This document shows, piece after piece, positions 44,728 to 54,249 of a stretch of DNA of 64,000 bases. The number at the start of each line of letters is the position of its first letter. The first letter of the stretch is position 1. The DNA is taken from assembly GCA_947493705.1 (NCBI GenBank), contig CANLSH010000004.1, forward strand, positions 179,494 through 243,493, read 5' to 3'. The stretch comes from an uncultured Arachnia sp. GTDB lineage: Bacteria > Actinomycetota > Actinomycetes > Propionibacteriales > Propionibacteriaceae. Below the pieces are notes generated by a model. It was not told the origin of the DNA. It saw nothing but the letters and a program-made list of their open reading frames with translations, and made no database searches. The translations under genes were made by a program, and so were the position numbers.

Positions 44728-45624
44728 TCACAGCATGAACTGATTGTTCACAGGTGCGTCGAAGGTTCCTTGTCCCCGATACATCTCCACCGACTCACGA
44801 AGAGCCTTCAAGAAGTACGGCGGGAAATCCATGCCCTTGTCCTTGGCCCAGAGCAACTTGGCTTCCAGACGACCGATCTCCTTGGCGTAGACCTCCATCT
44901 CCTGGTCCATACCAAGCTCCGTCAGCACCCCGCCCAGGTCCTGCTGGTACTTCTTGACGTAGTCCACCCCCACCAAGGTGAACGCCTGCGAACGCAACAG
45001 CTGAGTCACGTACAGCTGCCACGGTTTGAGCACCTCGTCCTGCACCATTTTCTCCGCGGACATCTTGTAGAAGGTGTAGTGCCCGGGCTCCTGCTGCTTG
45101 ATGGGATGAATGATCGTCTCTGCGATGGCGTCCTCCCCCATCAGCTTCAATTCCTTGATCAGGATGCTGTAGGCGACGACGGCCTGGCGCTCGGTGGATG
45201 CGCCGGTCAGGTAGTAGAGCATGCGGGAGATGTCGTGGATCGGTTCCCAGTGAGCCAGCGCCCCGAGCAGCTTCATGCGCAACGGAATGGTCATGAATGG
45301 ATCAGCGGGCTCCATTCCCAGATCCACCTGCAATTGGTCCAGAAGATAACCGTGGGCCATTTCCTGGTCGTACCAGACATCCTGATAGAAAATCCTGTCC
45401 ACCTCACTGACATTCGGCAGCAGGGTCAGGAGCTCCAAAACATTGCGATCCACTTCCAACTCGACGCGCGCAAGGTAATCGATTGTTCCGGCGAAACGGT
45501 TCTTCACCGCCTCCGCATCACGAATTGTTCTGTCGGCCGACCCAAGCGAAATGGGTGGATGCTTGTCACCAAGTTTGAGCGTGAACGTCTTCAGGGAGGC
45601 ATCGGTGATTTTGGCGGCGGGCAC
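44728..45624 (-). CDS. Ferritin-like di-iron protein (uncharacterised actinobacterial family)
   Basis: The 298-residue protein shows a di-iron carboxylate pattern: E55/E57 in LARVELEVD, E88-x-x-H91 in YDQEMAHGY, E145 in ASTERQAV, and E179-x-x-H182 in QQEPGHYTFYK. This E / ExxH / E / ExxH order fits a four-helix di-iron oxidase or ferritin-like fold. I recall homologues in actinobacteria annotated only as hypothetical or wrongly as LepA. The substrate is unknown. The GTG start follows TACGAT by 6 nt. Confidence 0.78.
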   Translation of the reverse strand: MPAAKITDASLKTFTLKLGDKHPPISLGSADRTIRDAEAVKNRFAGTIDYLARVELEVDRNVLELLTLLPNVSEVDRIFYQDVWYDQEMAHGYLLDQLQVDLGMEPADPFMTIPLRMKLLGALAHWEPIHDISRMLYYLTGASTERQAVVAYSILIKELKLMGEDAIAETIIHPIKQQEPGHYTFYKMSAEKMVQDEVLKPWQLYVTQLLRSQAFTLVGVDYVKKYQQDLGGVLTELGMDQEMEVYAKEIGRLEAKLLWAKDKGMDFPPYFLKALRESVEMYRGQGTFDAPVNNQFML

Positions 45625-45817
45625 CGCTCCATCGTATAAGGAGAACTCGCCGGGTCATCCGTCGAAAAGGATTGCGATCGCATCCTCATTCGACGCCCGA
45701 CGCTTCCGTCGGTGTCGCAGTGGCGGCGCGACGACCCGGCAGGCTCCAGGCGAGGGAGGCAGCAACGAAAGAGAGGACCTTCTTGCCGCGACCCCCGCGG
45801 CGTGACAGGGTGGCCGC

Positions 45818-46369
45818 ATGAATGAGAGTCCGGTCCATCTGGTGATCATGGGGGTCGCCGGTACGGGGAAAACCACCATTGGAGAGGGCGTGGCCGAGCA
45901 CTTCGGGCTCACTTATGCTGAAGGTGATGCCTTCCACAGCGAAGCCAACAGAATCAAGATGAGCGAGGGTCACCCCCTGACCGATGAGGATCGCTGGCCG
46001 TGGTTGCGATCCCTGCGTGACTGGATGTCGAAGCAGGCGGAAGCGGGTCATTCCTCTGTCGTCGCATGCTCTGCGCTGCGTGAGACCTACCGGGACATCC
46101 TGCGCGAAGCGGACGGAACAGTCTATTTCGTGCATTTGCAGCTCCCGGAAGAGATCAATGCAGATCGCCTCGCGTCGCGAGAAGACCACTACATGGAAAG
46201 ACGAATGCTGGATTCGCAGCTGGACACGCTCGAAGCGCTGACGGACTCCGAGGATGGCGCCACGGTCTTGAACGTCGGCGCGCGTCGCCCGGTGATGGAC
46301 AAGGTCAGCGCGGTCATCGCCGAACGCTTCCCACACCTGGTGCGGGACTCAGAAACCGATTCGTCGTAG
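45818..46369 (+). CDS. gntK: Gluconokinase
   Basis: The 183-residue P-loop kinase phosphorylates gluconate to 6-phosphogluconate. It has Walker A GVAGTGKTT (12-20), the substrate region YAEGDAFHSEANRIKM, PLTDEDRWPWL, and CSALRETYRDIL. The LID region with REDHYMERRMLDSQLDTLE closes over ATP. It feeds the pentose phosphate pathway. It overlaps the convergent ldh gene by 21 bp. Confidence 0.93.
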   Translation: MNESPVHLVIMGVAGTGKTTIGEGVAEHFGLTYAEGDAFHSEANRIKMSEGHPLTDEDRWPWLRSLRDWMSKQAEAGHSSVVACSALRETYRDILREADGTVYFVHLQLPEEINADRLASREDHYMERRMLDSQLDTLEALTDSEDGATVLNVGARRPVMDKVSAVIAERFPHLVRDSETDSS

Positions 46370-47299
46370 CGTCGCCTTGATGGCTTCGGATGAGTCGTGC
46401 ATCGCACCCAACTCGCCGTCCACCAGGGGAATGTCCACGTTCATGCCCACCCCTCGACGATCCACAATCGTGGGGACGGACATGCACACGTCGGAGATGC
46501 CGTGCCAGCCCTCCAACATGCTGGAGACCGGCAGGACACGGTGCTCGTCCCAGAACATCGCCTCAATGATGCGGGCACCAGCGACGCCGATGGCGTAGTT
46601 GGTGGCTCCTTTGCCTTCAATCACCTTGTAGGCAGCGTTGACGACGCTTTCCGCGATCTCGTCACGCACGGACTCTCCCAGTTTTCCGGTCTGAATCTCC
46701 CACTCCGGCAGCGGTACCCCGGCGATGGTGGCGCTGGACCATATGGGAATGGCCGTGTCCCCGTGCTCCCCACAGATGTAGGCGTGCACATTCTCGATGG
46801 CCACGCCGCAGTGCTGCGCCACGAGAACGCGCAGACGTGAGGAGTCAAGCACTGTTCCGGAGCCGAACATCTGATTGGGAGGCAGCCCACTGATCTTCAG
46901 CGACGCATACGTCGTGACGTCCACTGGGTTCGTGACCATCAGGAAGAGGGCGTGGGGGGAGCGTTCCACGATGGGCGGGATGACTTTCTTCATCAACGCC
47001 ACCGTGGATGCAGCCAGATCCATCCGGGACTCCCCGGGCTTCTGCTTGGCACCAGCCGTGATGACGACGATGTCGCTGTTGAGCGTGATGTCCGGATCGT
47101 CGGAGCCCTCCACGCGCGCCGTCGGCATGAATTGCGTGCCGTGTTCCAGGTCAAGAGCTTCCGCCCGTGCTTTGACGCCATTGACGTCGTAGAGCACCAC
47201 GTGGCGGGCGACACCCTTGATCAGGCAAGCGTAGGCGAGTGAGGAACCAACAGCACCCGCACCGATGATCGCAAGCTTGTTGCGGCGTCGTGTCTCCAT
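46349..47299 (-). CDS. ldh: L-lactate dehydrogenase
   Basis: The 316-residue enzyme has an NAD-binding GAGAVGSSLAY, DVNGVKARAEALDLEHG, the substrate-loop MVTNPVDV, and the catalytic His in YICGEHGDTAIPIW. SRLRVLVAQHCG and the residues after it fit lactate rather than malate dehydrogenases (Gln in the specificity loop, AGAKQKPGESR). It reoxidises NADH in fermentation. It follows prs by 1 bp and may be co-transcribed with glmU-prs. Confidence 0.95.
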   Translation of the reverse strand: METRRRNKLAIIGAGAVGSSLAYACLIKGVARHVVLYDVNGVKARAEALDLEHGTQFMPTARVEGSDDPDITLNSDIVVITAGAKQKPGESRMDLAASTVALMKKVIPPIVERSPHALFLMVTNPVDVTTYASLKISGLPPNQMFGSGTVLDSSRLRVLVAQHCGVAIENVHAYICGEHGDTAIPIWSSATIAGVPLPEWEIQTGKLGESVRDEIAESVVNAAYKVIEGKGATNYAIGVAGARIIEAMFWDEHRVLPVSSMLEGWHGISDVCMSVPTIVDRRGVGMNVDIPLVDGELGAMHDSSEAIKATLRRIGF

Positions 47300-47300
47300 C

Positions 47301-48275
47301 TCATGCCTTGCCGTTGAACAGGGACGTGACGGAGCCGTCCATGAACACTGCGTGGATGGCCTTGGCCAGGAGCGGCGCGATGGACAGGACGGTCAGGTTC
47401 TCGATGGGCTCCGGGGTTTTGATGGGCAGTGTGTTGGTGACGATGATCTCCTCGAGGTCGGAGGCGTTGAGGCGCTCCGAGGCAGGACCGGAGAAGACGG
47501 CGTGCGTCGCCGCGGCAATGACACGTTTGGCACCTCGCTCGCGTAGTGCCGTCGCCGCCTGCGAGATGGTACCTGCGGTGTCGATCATGTCATCCACCAG
47601 AATGCACGTTTTGCCCTGCACCTCCCCCACCACTTCATGGACCGCCACCGTATTGGCGAGCTCCGGGTCCCGACGCTTGTGCACGATGGCCAACGGACAG
47701 TTCAGCTGATCGGTCCACATGTCCGCCAGGCGCACCCGGCCGGCATCCGGGGAGACGACGCACATCTCGTCATGGTCGTACTTGTCCTTGACGTAATCGC
47801 TGAGGACGGGCAGTCCCCACAGGTGGTCGACGGGGCCGTCGAAAAAGCCCTGGATCTGGGCTGCGTGCAGATCCACTGACATGATGCGATCGGCACCGGC
47901 TGCCTTGAACAGATCGGCCACCAGACGGGCTGAGATGGGCTCCCGTCCCAGGTGCTTCTTGTCCTGCCGGGCGTAGGGGTAGAACGGCGCCACCACCGTG
48001 ATGCGCTTGGCTGAGGCACGCTTCAACGCGTCCACCATGATGAGCTGCTCCATGATCCACTCATTGACCGGCGCCGTGTGGGATTGGATGACGAATGCGT
48101 CGCAACCCCGAACTGACTCCTCGAAGCGCACGTAGATCTCGGAGTTGGCATAGGCCAAAGACTTGGTGGGGACGAGTTCGGTGCCCATGAGATCAGCCAC
48201 TTCTTCGGCCAGCTGGGGGAACGCACGGCCCGCGAAGAGCATCAGGTGCTTGTTGTTCGCGGTGCTGTTGGTCAT
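47301..48275 (-). CDS. prs: Ribose-phosphate pyrophosphokinase
   Basis: The 324-residue enzyme makes PRPP from ribose 5-phosphate and ATP. It has RFEESVRGCDAFVIQS, the ATP-binding APFYPYARQDKKH, the metal-binding SVDLHAAQIQGFFDGPVDHL (shown to 20 residues), the flexible Lys/Arg loop VHKRR, and the PRPP-site CILVDDMIDTAGTI. Its start is 8 bp after the glmU stop, a conserved pairing. Confidence 0.96.
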   Translation of the reverse strand: MTNSTANNKHLMLFAGRAFPQLAEEVADLMGTELVPTKSLAYANSEIYVRFEESVRGCDAFVIQSHTAPVNEWIMEQLIMVDALKRASAKRITVVAPFYPYARQDKKHLGREPISARLVADLFKAAGADRIMSVDLHAAQIQGFFDGPVDHLWGLPVLSDYVKDKYDHDEMCVVSPDAGRVRLADMWTDQLNCPLAIVHKRRDPELANTVAVHEVVGEVQGKTCILVDDMIDTAGTISQAATALRERGAKRVIAAATHAVFSGPASERLNASDLEEIIVTNTLPIKTPEPIENLTVLSIAPLLAKAIHAVFMDGSVTSLFNGKA

Positions 48276-48283
48276 GTGTGGGT

Positions 48284-49771
48284 TCAGCCCTTCTGTTGGG
48301 AACGCGATTCCGTGATTGAGCTATGGATGCTGCCGTCGTGCCCCGCGGCTGCCTGCGCGGCCTTGGAGTCCGGACGCCGCTTCTGCACCCATCCCTCCGC
48401 GGTGTGCTGCCTGCCGCGGGCGATGGCAAGGCCACCAGCGGGGACGTCCTCGGTGACTGCGGATCCGGCTGCCACAAAGCCTCCAGCCGCGATGTCGACG
48501 GGCGCAACCAGGACCGAGTTCGATCCGACGAAGGCGTCCTTGCCCACGTGTGTCGGAGACTTGTTGACACCGTCGTAGTTGGCGAAGATGGTGCCAGCGC
48601 CGATGTTGACGCCTTCATCGAGGATGGCGTCGCCGCAGTAGGCCAGGTGGGGCACCTTGGAACCGTCGCCGATCACAGCGTTCTTTGTCTCGACGAAAGC
48701 GCCGATCTTGCCGTCGCGGCCGAGTTGTGTTCCGGGCCTCAGATACGAGAACGGTCCCACATGGGCACCCTCACCGACGATGGCGAACGAGCCGTGCGTG
48801 CGCACCACTTCGGCGCCTGCACCCACTTCCACGTCCATCAGGGACGTGTCAGGGCCGATGACGGCACCCTCACCGATGGTGGTGGCACCCTGCAGGATTG
48901 TTCCCGGCATGAGCACCACATCACGCGCGAGATCGACGTCGACGTCGATGAAAGTGGACTGAGGATCCATGATGGTGACCCCCGCGAGCATGTGGGCATC
49001 CAGGATGCGACGATTCATCTCGGCGTTGATGCGGGCCAGCTGGACGCGGTCATTGACGCCTTCGGTCTGCCAGATGTCGTCGGTGATGACAGCGCCCACG
49101 CGGTCGTTGCGTTCGTGGGCGAACGTCAGGACATCCGTGAGGTACTGCTCGCCCTGCGCATTGTCCGTACCGAGCTGGGCAAGTCCATCACGCAGGGTCT
49201 CGGCGTCGAAGACGTAGATGCCAGAGTTGATCTCGGTGATCCGCCGCTGTTCATCGGTGGCATCGCGATGTTCCACGATGCCGACCACCCGGTCGCCATC
49301 ACGCAGGATGCGGCCATAGCCGCTGGGCTCATCGACATGCGCGGTGAGAACGGTCATCGTGTTGGAGTGTGCGCGGTGGACGGCCACGAGCTGGCGCAGG
49401 GTGTCTCCCGTGAGCATCGGCACGTCACCGTAGGTGACAACCACTTCGCCGCTGAGATCGCCCAGCTCCGCGAGACCGCAGGACACTGCATGGCCGGTGC
49501 CCAGCTGCTCCTCCTGGAGAGCGGTGGTGACCGCTGCCGACATCTGACCCAACTGGTCCACAACCTCGTCGCGGTACTTGCCCACCACCACCACGAGATG
49601 ATCCGGATCCAATGCTGCCCCGGCGGACACTGCGTAGTGCAGCATTGTTTTGCCCGAGACTTCGTGCAACAACTTGGACTTTGAGGATTTCATGCGGGAG
49701 CCGCCGCCGGCTGCAAGGACAATGACCGCCGCCACAGGGGCAAGGTCGTTCTCGTGATTTTCCGCTGTCAT
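48284..49771 (-). CDS. glmU: Bifunctional UDP-GlcNAc pyrophosphorylase/GlcN-1-P acetyltransferase
   Basis: The 495-residue enzyme makes UDP-GlcNAc for peptidoglycan and mycothiol. The N-terminal Rossmann domain has VIVLAAGGGSRMKSSKSKLL (uridyltransferase) and VVTYGDVPMLTGDTL. The C-terminal left-handed beta helix of hexapeptides includes HVGPFSYLRPGTQLG and ANYDGVNKSPTHVG, the acetyl-CoA site. The ATG at 49771 (SD GGGAGA) is preferred over an in-frame ATG at 49855. It is 8 bp from prs. Confidence 0.96.
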   Translation of the reverse strand: MTAENHENDLAPVAAVIVLAAGGGSRMKSSKSKLLHEVSGKTMLHYAVSAGAALDPDHLVVVVGKYRDEVVDQLGQMSAAVTTALQEEQLGTGHAVSCGLAELGDLSGEVVVTYGDVPMLTGDTLRQLVAVHRAHSNTMTVLTAHVDEPSGYGRILRDGDRVVGIVEHRDATDEQRRITEINSGIYVFDAETLRDGLAQLGTDNAQGEQYLTDVLTFAHERNDRVGAVITDDIWQTEGVNDRVQLARINAEMNRRILDAHMLAGVTIMDPQSTFIDVDVDLARDVVLMPGTILQGATTIGEGAVIGPDTSLMDVEVGAGAEVVRTHGSFAIVGEGAHVGPFSYLRPGTQLGRDGKIGAFVETKNAVIGDGSKVPHLAYCGDAILDEGVNIGAGTIFANYDGVNKSPTHVGKDAFVGSNSVLVAPVDIAAGGFVAAGSAVTEDVPAGGLAIARGRQHTAEGWVQKRRPDSKAAQAAAGHDGSIHSSITESRSQQKG

Positions 49772-49881
49772 CGTTCTCCCGGGAAAGTGAGCGAGCTGAA
49801 CCTTTGCGAACCATATCAGCCGATCGCCCGTGCGCGCCGCAGCCAATTTATCCATATTCGTCCGTAGTTATGGTGTCTTCC

Positions 49882-50583
49882 ATGACTGTCGATGTGAACA
49901 TGCCTCTGGGTGACCTCGTCACCGCCGACCCGCGACGCTCACGCATCCTCGAGGGATACGGCCTGGACTACTGCTGCAACGGTCACCGTTCTCTACACGA
50001 GGCGGCAACCGTGGCCGGTTTGGACCTCACGGAGGTCGCGATCGCGCTGGATCTGCCGGGACCTGCTCCGGTGGAGACGAGCGGCGGTGAACGCGCGAAC
50101 TCCGCTCTTGCGCATGACATCGTCGATTCCCATCACGCCTACATGTGGGGGGAGATGCCGAGGTTGCAGGCGCTGGTTGACAAAGTGGCTGGCGTCCACG
50201 GCGATCAGCACCCCGAGCTCGCCGACGTTCAGGCCACCTACGTCCAGGCCCTTGCCGCTCTTGAGCCTCACATGACGCAGGAGGAGCGCGTCGTTTTCCC
50301 AGCCATCAGCCGCATGGAGAAGACCGGTGCGCCGGTCCCGACCGGTTCCCTCGGCGATCCGATCCAGCAGTTGCGGGCCGAACATGAGGTGGTCGGAACC
50401 CTGTTCAAGCGGATACGTGGCCTGACTGACGGCTATGTCGTTCCGGAGGGGGCCTGCAACTCATACCGCGCCATGCTGAGCGGCCTGGAAGAAATGGAGC
50501 TCGACCTCCACGAGCACATCCACAAGGAGAACAACGTCTTGTTCCCCCGCGTGCTCCAATTGGAGGCCGAGCTCTCATCCTGA
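49882..50583 (+). CDS. ric: Iron-sulfur cluster repair di-iron protein (Ric/ScdA/YtfE)
   Basis: The 233-residue protein has the ScdA N-terminal DUF542 domain with YGLDYCCNGHRSL (Cys pair). A hemerythrin-like helix bundle follows with iron ligands in DSHHAYMWGEMP, LEPHMTQEERVVFP, LRAEHEVVGTLF and DLHEHIHKENNVLFPR. It repairs Fe-S clusters damaged by nitric oxide or peroxide. A TATGGT box lies 7 nt before the ATG at 49882; an ATG at 49870 is inside that box. Confidence 0.93.
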   Translation: MTVDVNMPLGDLVTADPRRSRILEGYGLDYCCNGHRSLHEAATVAGLDLTEVAIALDLPGPAPVETSGGERANSALAHDIVDSHHAYMWGEMPRLQALVDKVAGVHGDQHPELADVQATYVQALAALEPHMTQEERVVFPAISRMEKTGAPVPTGSLGDPIQQLRAEHEVVGTLFKRIRGLTDGYVVPEGACNSYRAMLSGLEEMELDLHEHIHKENNVLFPRVLQLEAELSS

Positions 50584-50585
50584 TG

Positions 50586-51365
50586 TCAGGCCGTGTGGGC
50601 CTTGTCAGCGGCGATGACCTGACGCATGCCCTCGATGGCGACGGGGATGAGGTTGCCCACCTGTGAGGCGTCCTTCTCCTCGTCCGTCATGGGTGCGAAG
50701 TCATGGTGGCCCATGGTCATCATCACGCCGCCCGTGCGGACGCGGCGAGTGGAGCCCACGAGGAAGAGGGTGGCGCACTCCATTTCGGAGACCAGGCAAC
50801 CGCCCTTCACCCAGGCGTCCCACCTGTCCTTCAAGTGCTGCGCCACAGGCATGGATTCCGGGCTGTGCTGGCCGTAGAAGGAGTCCTTCGACTGCGAGAC
50901 ACCCACGTGGTGGCGTCGGTCCATGCTCTGGGCAGCCGTGACCAAGCCGTTGATCACGTCCTGGTTCGCCACGGCTGGGAACTCCATGGGCAGGTAGTGC
51001 AGACCGGTGCCCTCGTCGCGAATTGCGGCGTTGATGATGGCGATATCGCCGGGCTGGGTCTCGGGCTGCATTGCCCCGGCCGTCCCCACGCGCATGAAGG
51101 TGTCGGCACCCACGTGGATCAACTCTTCGACGGCAATCGCCGTGCTCGGCCCACCCATACCCGTCGATGTCACCGCGACGCGTTCGCCGTCGAGTTCCCC
51201 CACCCACGTGGTGTGCTCGCGGTGGGAGGCGAGGAACTTCGGGGCGTCGAAGTGCTGTGCGATGACCTCGCACCGTCCTGGGTCGCCCGGCAGGAAGACG
51301 TAGCGACCGATGTCGCCCTCGCTGAGATGAATGTGGTACTCGTAGTTCTCCGAGTAGGTGGCCAT
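50586..51365 (-). CDS. udp: Uridine phosphorylase
   Basis: The 259-residue nucleoside phosphorylase of the NP-I family splits uridine to uracil and ribose 1-phosphate. It has the phosphate-binding YVFLPGDPGRCEVIAQHF, STGMGGPSTAIAVEEL, FMRVGTAGAMQPE and the base/ribose-binding region GCLVSEMECATLFLVG. The AAGGAG Shine-Dalgarno is good. It converges with ric, 2 bp away. Confidence 0.93.
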   Translation of the reverse strand: MATYSENYEYHIHLSEGDIGRYVFLPGDPGRCEVIAQHFDAPKFLASHREHTTWVGELDGERVAVTSTGMGGPSTAIAVEELIHVGADTFMRVGTAGAMQPETQPGDIAIINAAIRDEGTGLHYLPMEFPAVANQDVINGLVTAAQSMDRRHHVGVSQSKDSFYGQHSPESMPVAQHLKDRWDAWVKGGCLVSEMECATLFLVGSTRRVRTGGVMMTMGHHDFAPMTDEEKDASQVGNLIPVAIEGMRQVIAADKAHTA

Positions 51366-51538
51366 GTGTCACTCCTTGTTCGACGGATCACACAACTTAG
51401 CGCGAACCGTGGTCCGGCACACGGCGGGCGGCTAACATCGGCTGCGCCGAGCCGGAGCTCTAAGTTGAGGGGCCTAATTCACTTGTCAGGGGCATCCTGC
51501 AATACTCGGCTCAGGACCAATCAAAGAGGATGGCGAAT

Positions 51539-52633
51539 ATGGCTTTTGAAGAGGCGTTGGCCAGCGTAGCGGCCGCAGTGGATCAGTACAGGGCCGAGCT
51601 GAAGACAGAAGAGGCCACGAAGACGGCCGTCGTGATGCCCTTCATCAACCGCGTGCTGGGATATGACGTCTTCAATCCGTCCGAAGTCATCCCGGAGTTC
51701 GTTGCGGACGTGGGCATGAAGAAGGGCGAGAAGGTCGACTTCGCCATCATGCGGGAGGGCGAAATTCAAATCCTCATAGAGGTGAAGACCATTGGAGCCC
51801 CCCTGACCTTGGAGAATGCGAACCAACTCGTTCGGTACTTCCACGTGTCGAGCGCACGTGTCGCAGTGTTGACCAACGGTCAGCACTGGCATTTCTTCAC
51901 TGATCTGGACAAGCCAAACAGGATGGATGACAAACCATTCCTCCGTCTGGACCTACTGGACGTTGACCCCTACACGCTGCCTGAACTGAAAAAACTGACC
52001 AAAGCCGCTTTCGATCTCGACTCTGTCCTGTTGGCCGCAGAGGAGTTGAAGTACGTGAGTGCCCTCAAGAGTGCACTGCGAGAACAGTTTGAAGCGCCGA
52101 CCGATGACTTTGTGCGTCTGCTCGCCGGCACCGTCTACAGCGGCGCCTTCACTGCCAAAGTGCGCGACCTGTTCTCCAGACTGACTGAAACAGCGCTACA
52201 GCAATTCATCAACGATCAGGTGAACGGACGGTTGAAGTCGGCGCTTCGCGGCTCAGCTCCGGTGATCTCTGCAGCTCCTGAGGTCTCCGACACCGAATCG
52301 ACGGTTGACGACGCTGAGGGTACTGATGAGGACACGAAAAGCGACATTGAGACTACATTGCAGGAATTGGAAGGGTTCCACATTGTCCGCGCAATCGTGG
52401 CGAGTGAGGTGCCGTTTGACCGCATCGTCTCCCGCGACACCAAGTCCTACTTCGGTGTACTCGTCGACGACAACAACCGTAAACCAGTCTGCCGCCTTCA
52501 CTTCAACCGCAAACAGAAGTATGTCGGCCTCTTCGATGAGGACAAGGTAGAACATAGGGAGCCAATAGAAAGGGTTGAAGACCTCTACCACCATGCTGAG
52601 TCATTGCGGACGACCGTTGCCAGATACCTGTAG
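51539..52633 (+). CDS. HsdR-N-like (PD-(D/E)xK) nuclease domain protein
   Basis: The 364-residue protein has an N-terminal type I restriction R-subunit-like module (about 20-130): NRVLGYDVFNPSEVIPEF, then KKGEKVDFAIMREGEIQILI and EVKT. D67, E81 and K83 fit a PD-(D/E)xK nuclease core. The rest holds an acidic linker (about 235-265) and a C-terminal DKSYFGV-like domain that I do not recognise. No methylase, specificity or helicase gene is adjacent, so it is an orphan. The ATG at 51539 has AAAGAGG at a 9-nt spacing; an earlier ATG at 51530 directly abuts it. Confidence 0.78.
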   Translation: MAFEEALASVAAAVDQYRAELKTEEATKTAVVMPFINRVLGYDVFNPSEVIPEFVADVGMKKGEKVDFAIMREGEIQILIEVKTIGAPLTLENANQLVRYFHVSSARVAVLTNGQHWHFFTDLDKPNRMDDKPFLRLDLLDVDPYTLPELKKLTKAAFDLDSVLLAAEELKYVSALKSALREQFEAPTDDFVRLLAGTVYSGAFTAKVRDLFSRLTETALQQFINDQVNGRLKSALRGSAPVISAAPEVSDTESTVDDAEGTDEDTKSDIETTLQELEGFHIVRAIVASEVPFDRIVSRDTKSYFGVLVDDNNRKPVCRLHFNRKQKYVGLFDEDKVEHREPIERVEDLYHHAESLRTTVARYL

Positions 52634-52869
52634 ACGGAACGCCCAAAAAGGGGCTAATCAGATTTGAGTGTGGGCTGAGCGTGCCACACCCATCGGCGTG
52701 AAGGGATGGCCTCACCTACCCGATCACGAAGACGTGCAGAAGTCCGGTCGAAGAACCTGTGCATGAGGTGGAAAGACGGGCTACAGGAGTCTGGACTGAA
52801 GATTTCCGGCCACCCTCGTCGGTGATCTGCTTCCGAAGGTCCTCAGAGTCGACAACGGACACCTTCACG

Positions 52870-52875
52870 TACGGT
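52870..52875 (+). promoter_or_regulatory. Leaderless -10 box of the lipase gene
   Basis: TACGGT ends 7 nt before the GTG at 52883 and favours that start over the GTG at 52874. Confidence 0.5.
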
Positions 52876-52882
52876 GGACGAT

Positions 52883-54091
52883 GTGAGTATCTTCACAAAG
52901 CTCGGGACTCTCCGAGGCGCAGCTACAACCGTATTGCTGGTGCTCGCTGCCCTAGCCACCATGTTGGTTTCTGCGTGCGCCGGGGAGTCACCCAACGATC
53001 TCTCTCGGGTGCCACCAGGCGAAGAAGGTGAAGGCTTCTACGCCGTTGATCAGGACTCTGTCACTGGTCCCCCGGGCGAGTTACTGCAGGCGCAACGAGT
53101 CGTCCCCGAACCAATCCAGGGCGCCACCACCTGGCGTGTTCTATACATCTCCCGCAACGGTGCTGGGGTTCCCATTGCTGTTTCGGGCACGGTGAGCCTT
53201 CCCGGAGGACCAGCACCAAAAGAGGGGTGGCCAGTACTTTCCTACGGTCATGGCACCGTCGGCGTCGCGGACAAATGCGCTCCCTCCCGTACCAGTACGG
53301 TTCCGCATTCTCTCCATAACTTCATCAACGAAGAATTCGTCGTGGCACAGAGCGACTATGAAGGGCTCGGGACACCGGGAGGACATCCCTACCTCAACGG
53401 TCACTCTGAAGCGCGGGGGGTGATTGACATCGTTCGGGCAGCAAGCGCTCTGGACGAACGCATCTCTACCAACTGGATAGCCCTCGGCTATTCACAAGGT
53501 GCCAAGGCGGTGCTTTGGGCCGCAGACATGGCCCCTCAGTATGGTGACGGACTGCAACTGCGTGGCACCATCGCAATCGCACCGCCGCACCTCACCAAAG
53601 CTACTGATACCGATACGTATGTGACTAAGTCGGCGTCGGCCCTATCTTCGACCTATCTGGCGATGATCCTCAGCGGTGCTGTCGCCGATGACCCTTCCCT
53701 CGCGGTACGACCGCTCCTGACGCAACAGGGGTGGAGCCACTACCAGCAACTAGACGAGATGTGCATTCGGGAGTTGGAGAGCGACCCAGCAGGGACGGCC
53801 GGACTCGCCCCGCGAGACTTCTTCGACGGAACACGAGCCCTGCACCTGATCGAACAACGGGACCGCACAACCGACGCGGCGAATGCTCATCCCACCGGTA
53901 AACTGTTGCTCCTCTCCGGCGACAGCGACGAGCGCGTCCCCCACCAGCAGGTCGCCGAACTAGCCAACGTCTTTCTCACCCACGACACAAGGGTCACCTA
54001 CCGCAACTATGAGGGGACGAATCATTACACCCTGCCTTCCAAAGCGCAGCCCGACATCCAGAACTGGATCACACAGGCAATGGCAAACTGA
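52883..54091 (+). CDS. Secreted lipoprotein lipase/esterase (LIP family)
   Basis: The 402-residue protein has a lipoprotein signal (TMLVSAC lipobox) and an alpha/beta-hydrolase fold. The nucleophile serine is in ALGYSQGAKAVL, the acid in LLSGDSDERVPHQQ, and the histidine probably in GTNHYTLPS. This fits the secretory lipase family, which cleaves fatty-acyl esters. The GTG at 52883 follows a TACGGT box by 7 nt. The neighbours give no further clue. Confidence 0.88.
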   Translation: MSIFTKLGTLRGAATTVLLVLAALATMLVSACAGESPNDLSRVPPGEEGEGFYAVDQDSVTGPPGELLQAQRVVPEPIQGATTWRVLYISRNGAGVPIAVSGTVSLPGGPAPKEGWPVLSYGHGTVGVADKCAPSRTSTVPHSLHNFINEEFVVAQSDYEGLGTPGGHPYLNGHSEARGVIDIVRAASALDERISTNWIALGYSQGAKAVLWAADMAPQYGDGLQLRGTIAIAPPHLTKATDTDTYVTKSASALSSTYLAMILSGAVADDPSLAVRPLLTQQGWSHYQQLDEMCIRELESDPAGTAGLAPRDFFDGTRALHLIEQRDRTTDAANAHPTGKLLLLSGDSDERVPHQQVAELANVFLTHDTRVTYRNYEGTNHYTLPSKAQPDIQNWITQAMAN

Positions 54092-54249
54092 CACTTCCCG
54101 CACTCCCGTTCAACAGCCCGCGGTCTCCTTCGGCCGGTATGCGAACAACGCTTGACGGCAAAAGCCCGCAACAATCGCGATCTGGGCAACCCAACGGGTC
54201 AAGCCGTCTTCCGCTGTCACGAGTGCCTCGACGAAGAAGATCACGTTCT

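Noticed and set aside
45625..45817. Open frame without start codon between the ferritin-like gene and gntK
   Set aside because: The minus-strand frame has a plausible hydrophobic stretch but no ATG, GTG or TTG at a useful position and no ribosome site.
48323..49684. 453-codon open frame on the plus strand
   Set aside because: It is entirely antisense to glmU and has low-complexity composition without motifs.
52634..52869. Hidden gene between the nuclease and the lipase
   Set aside because: Only short frames without motifs or ribosome sites are present; it is treated as an intergenic region.
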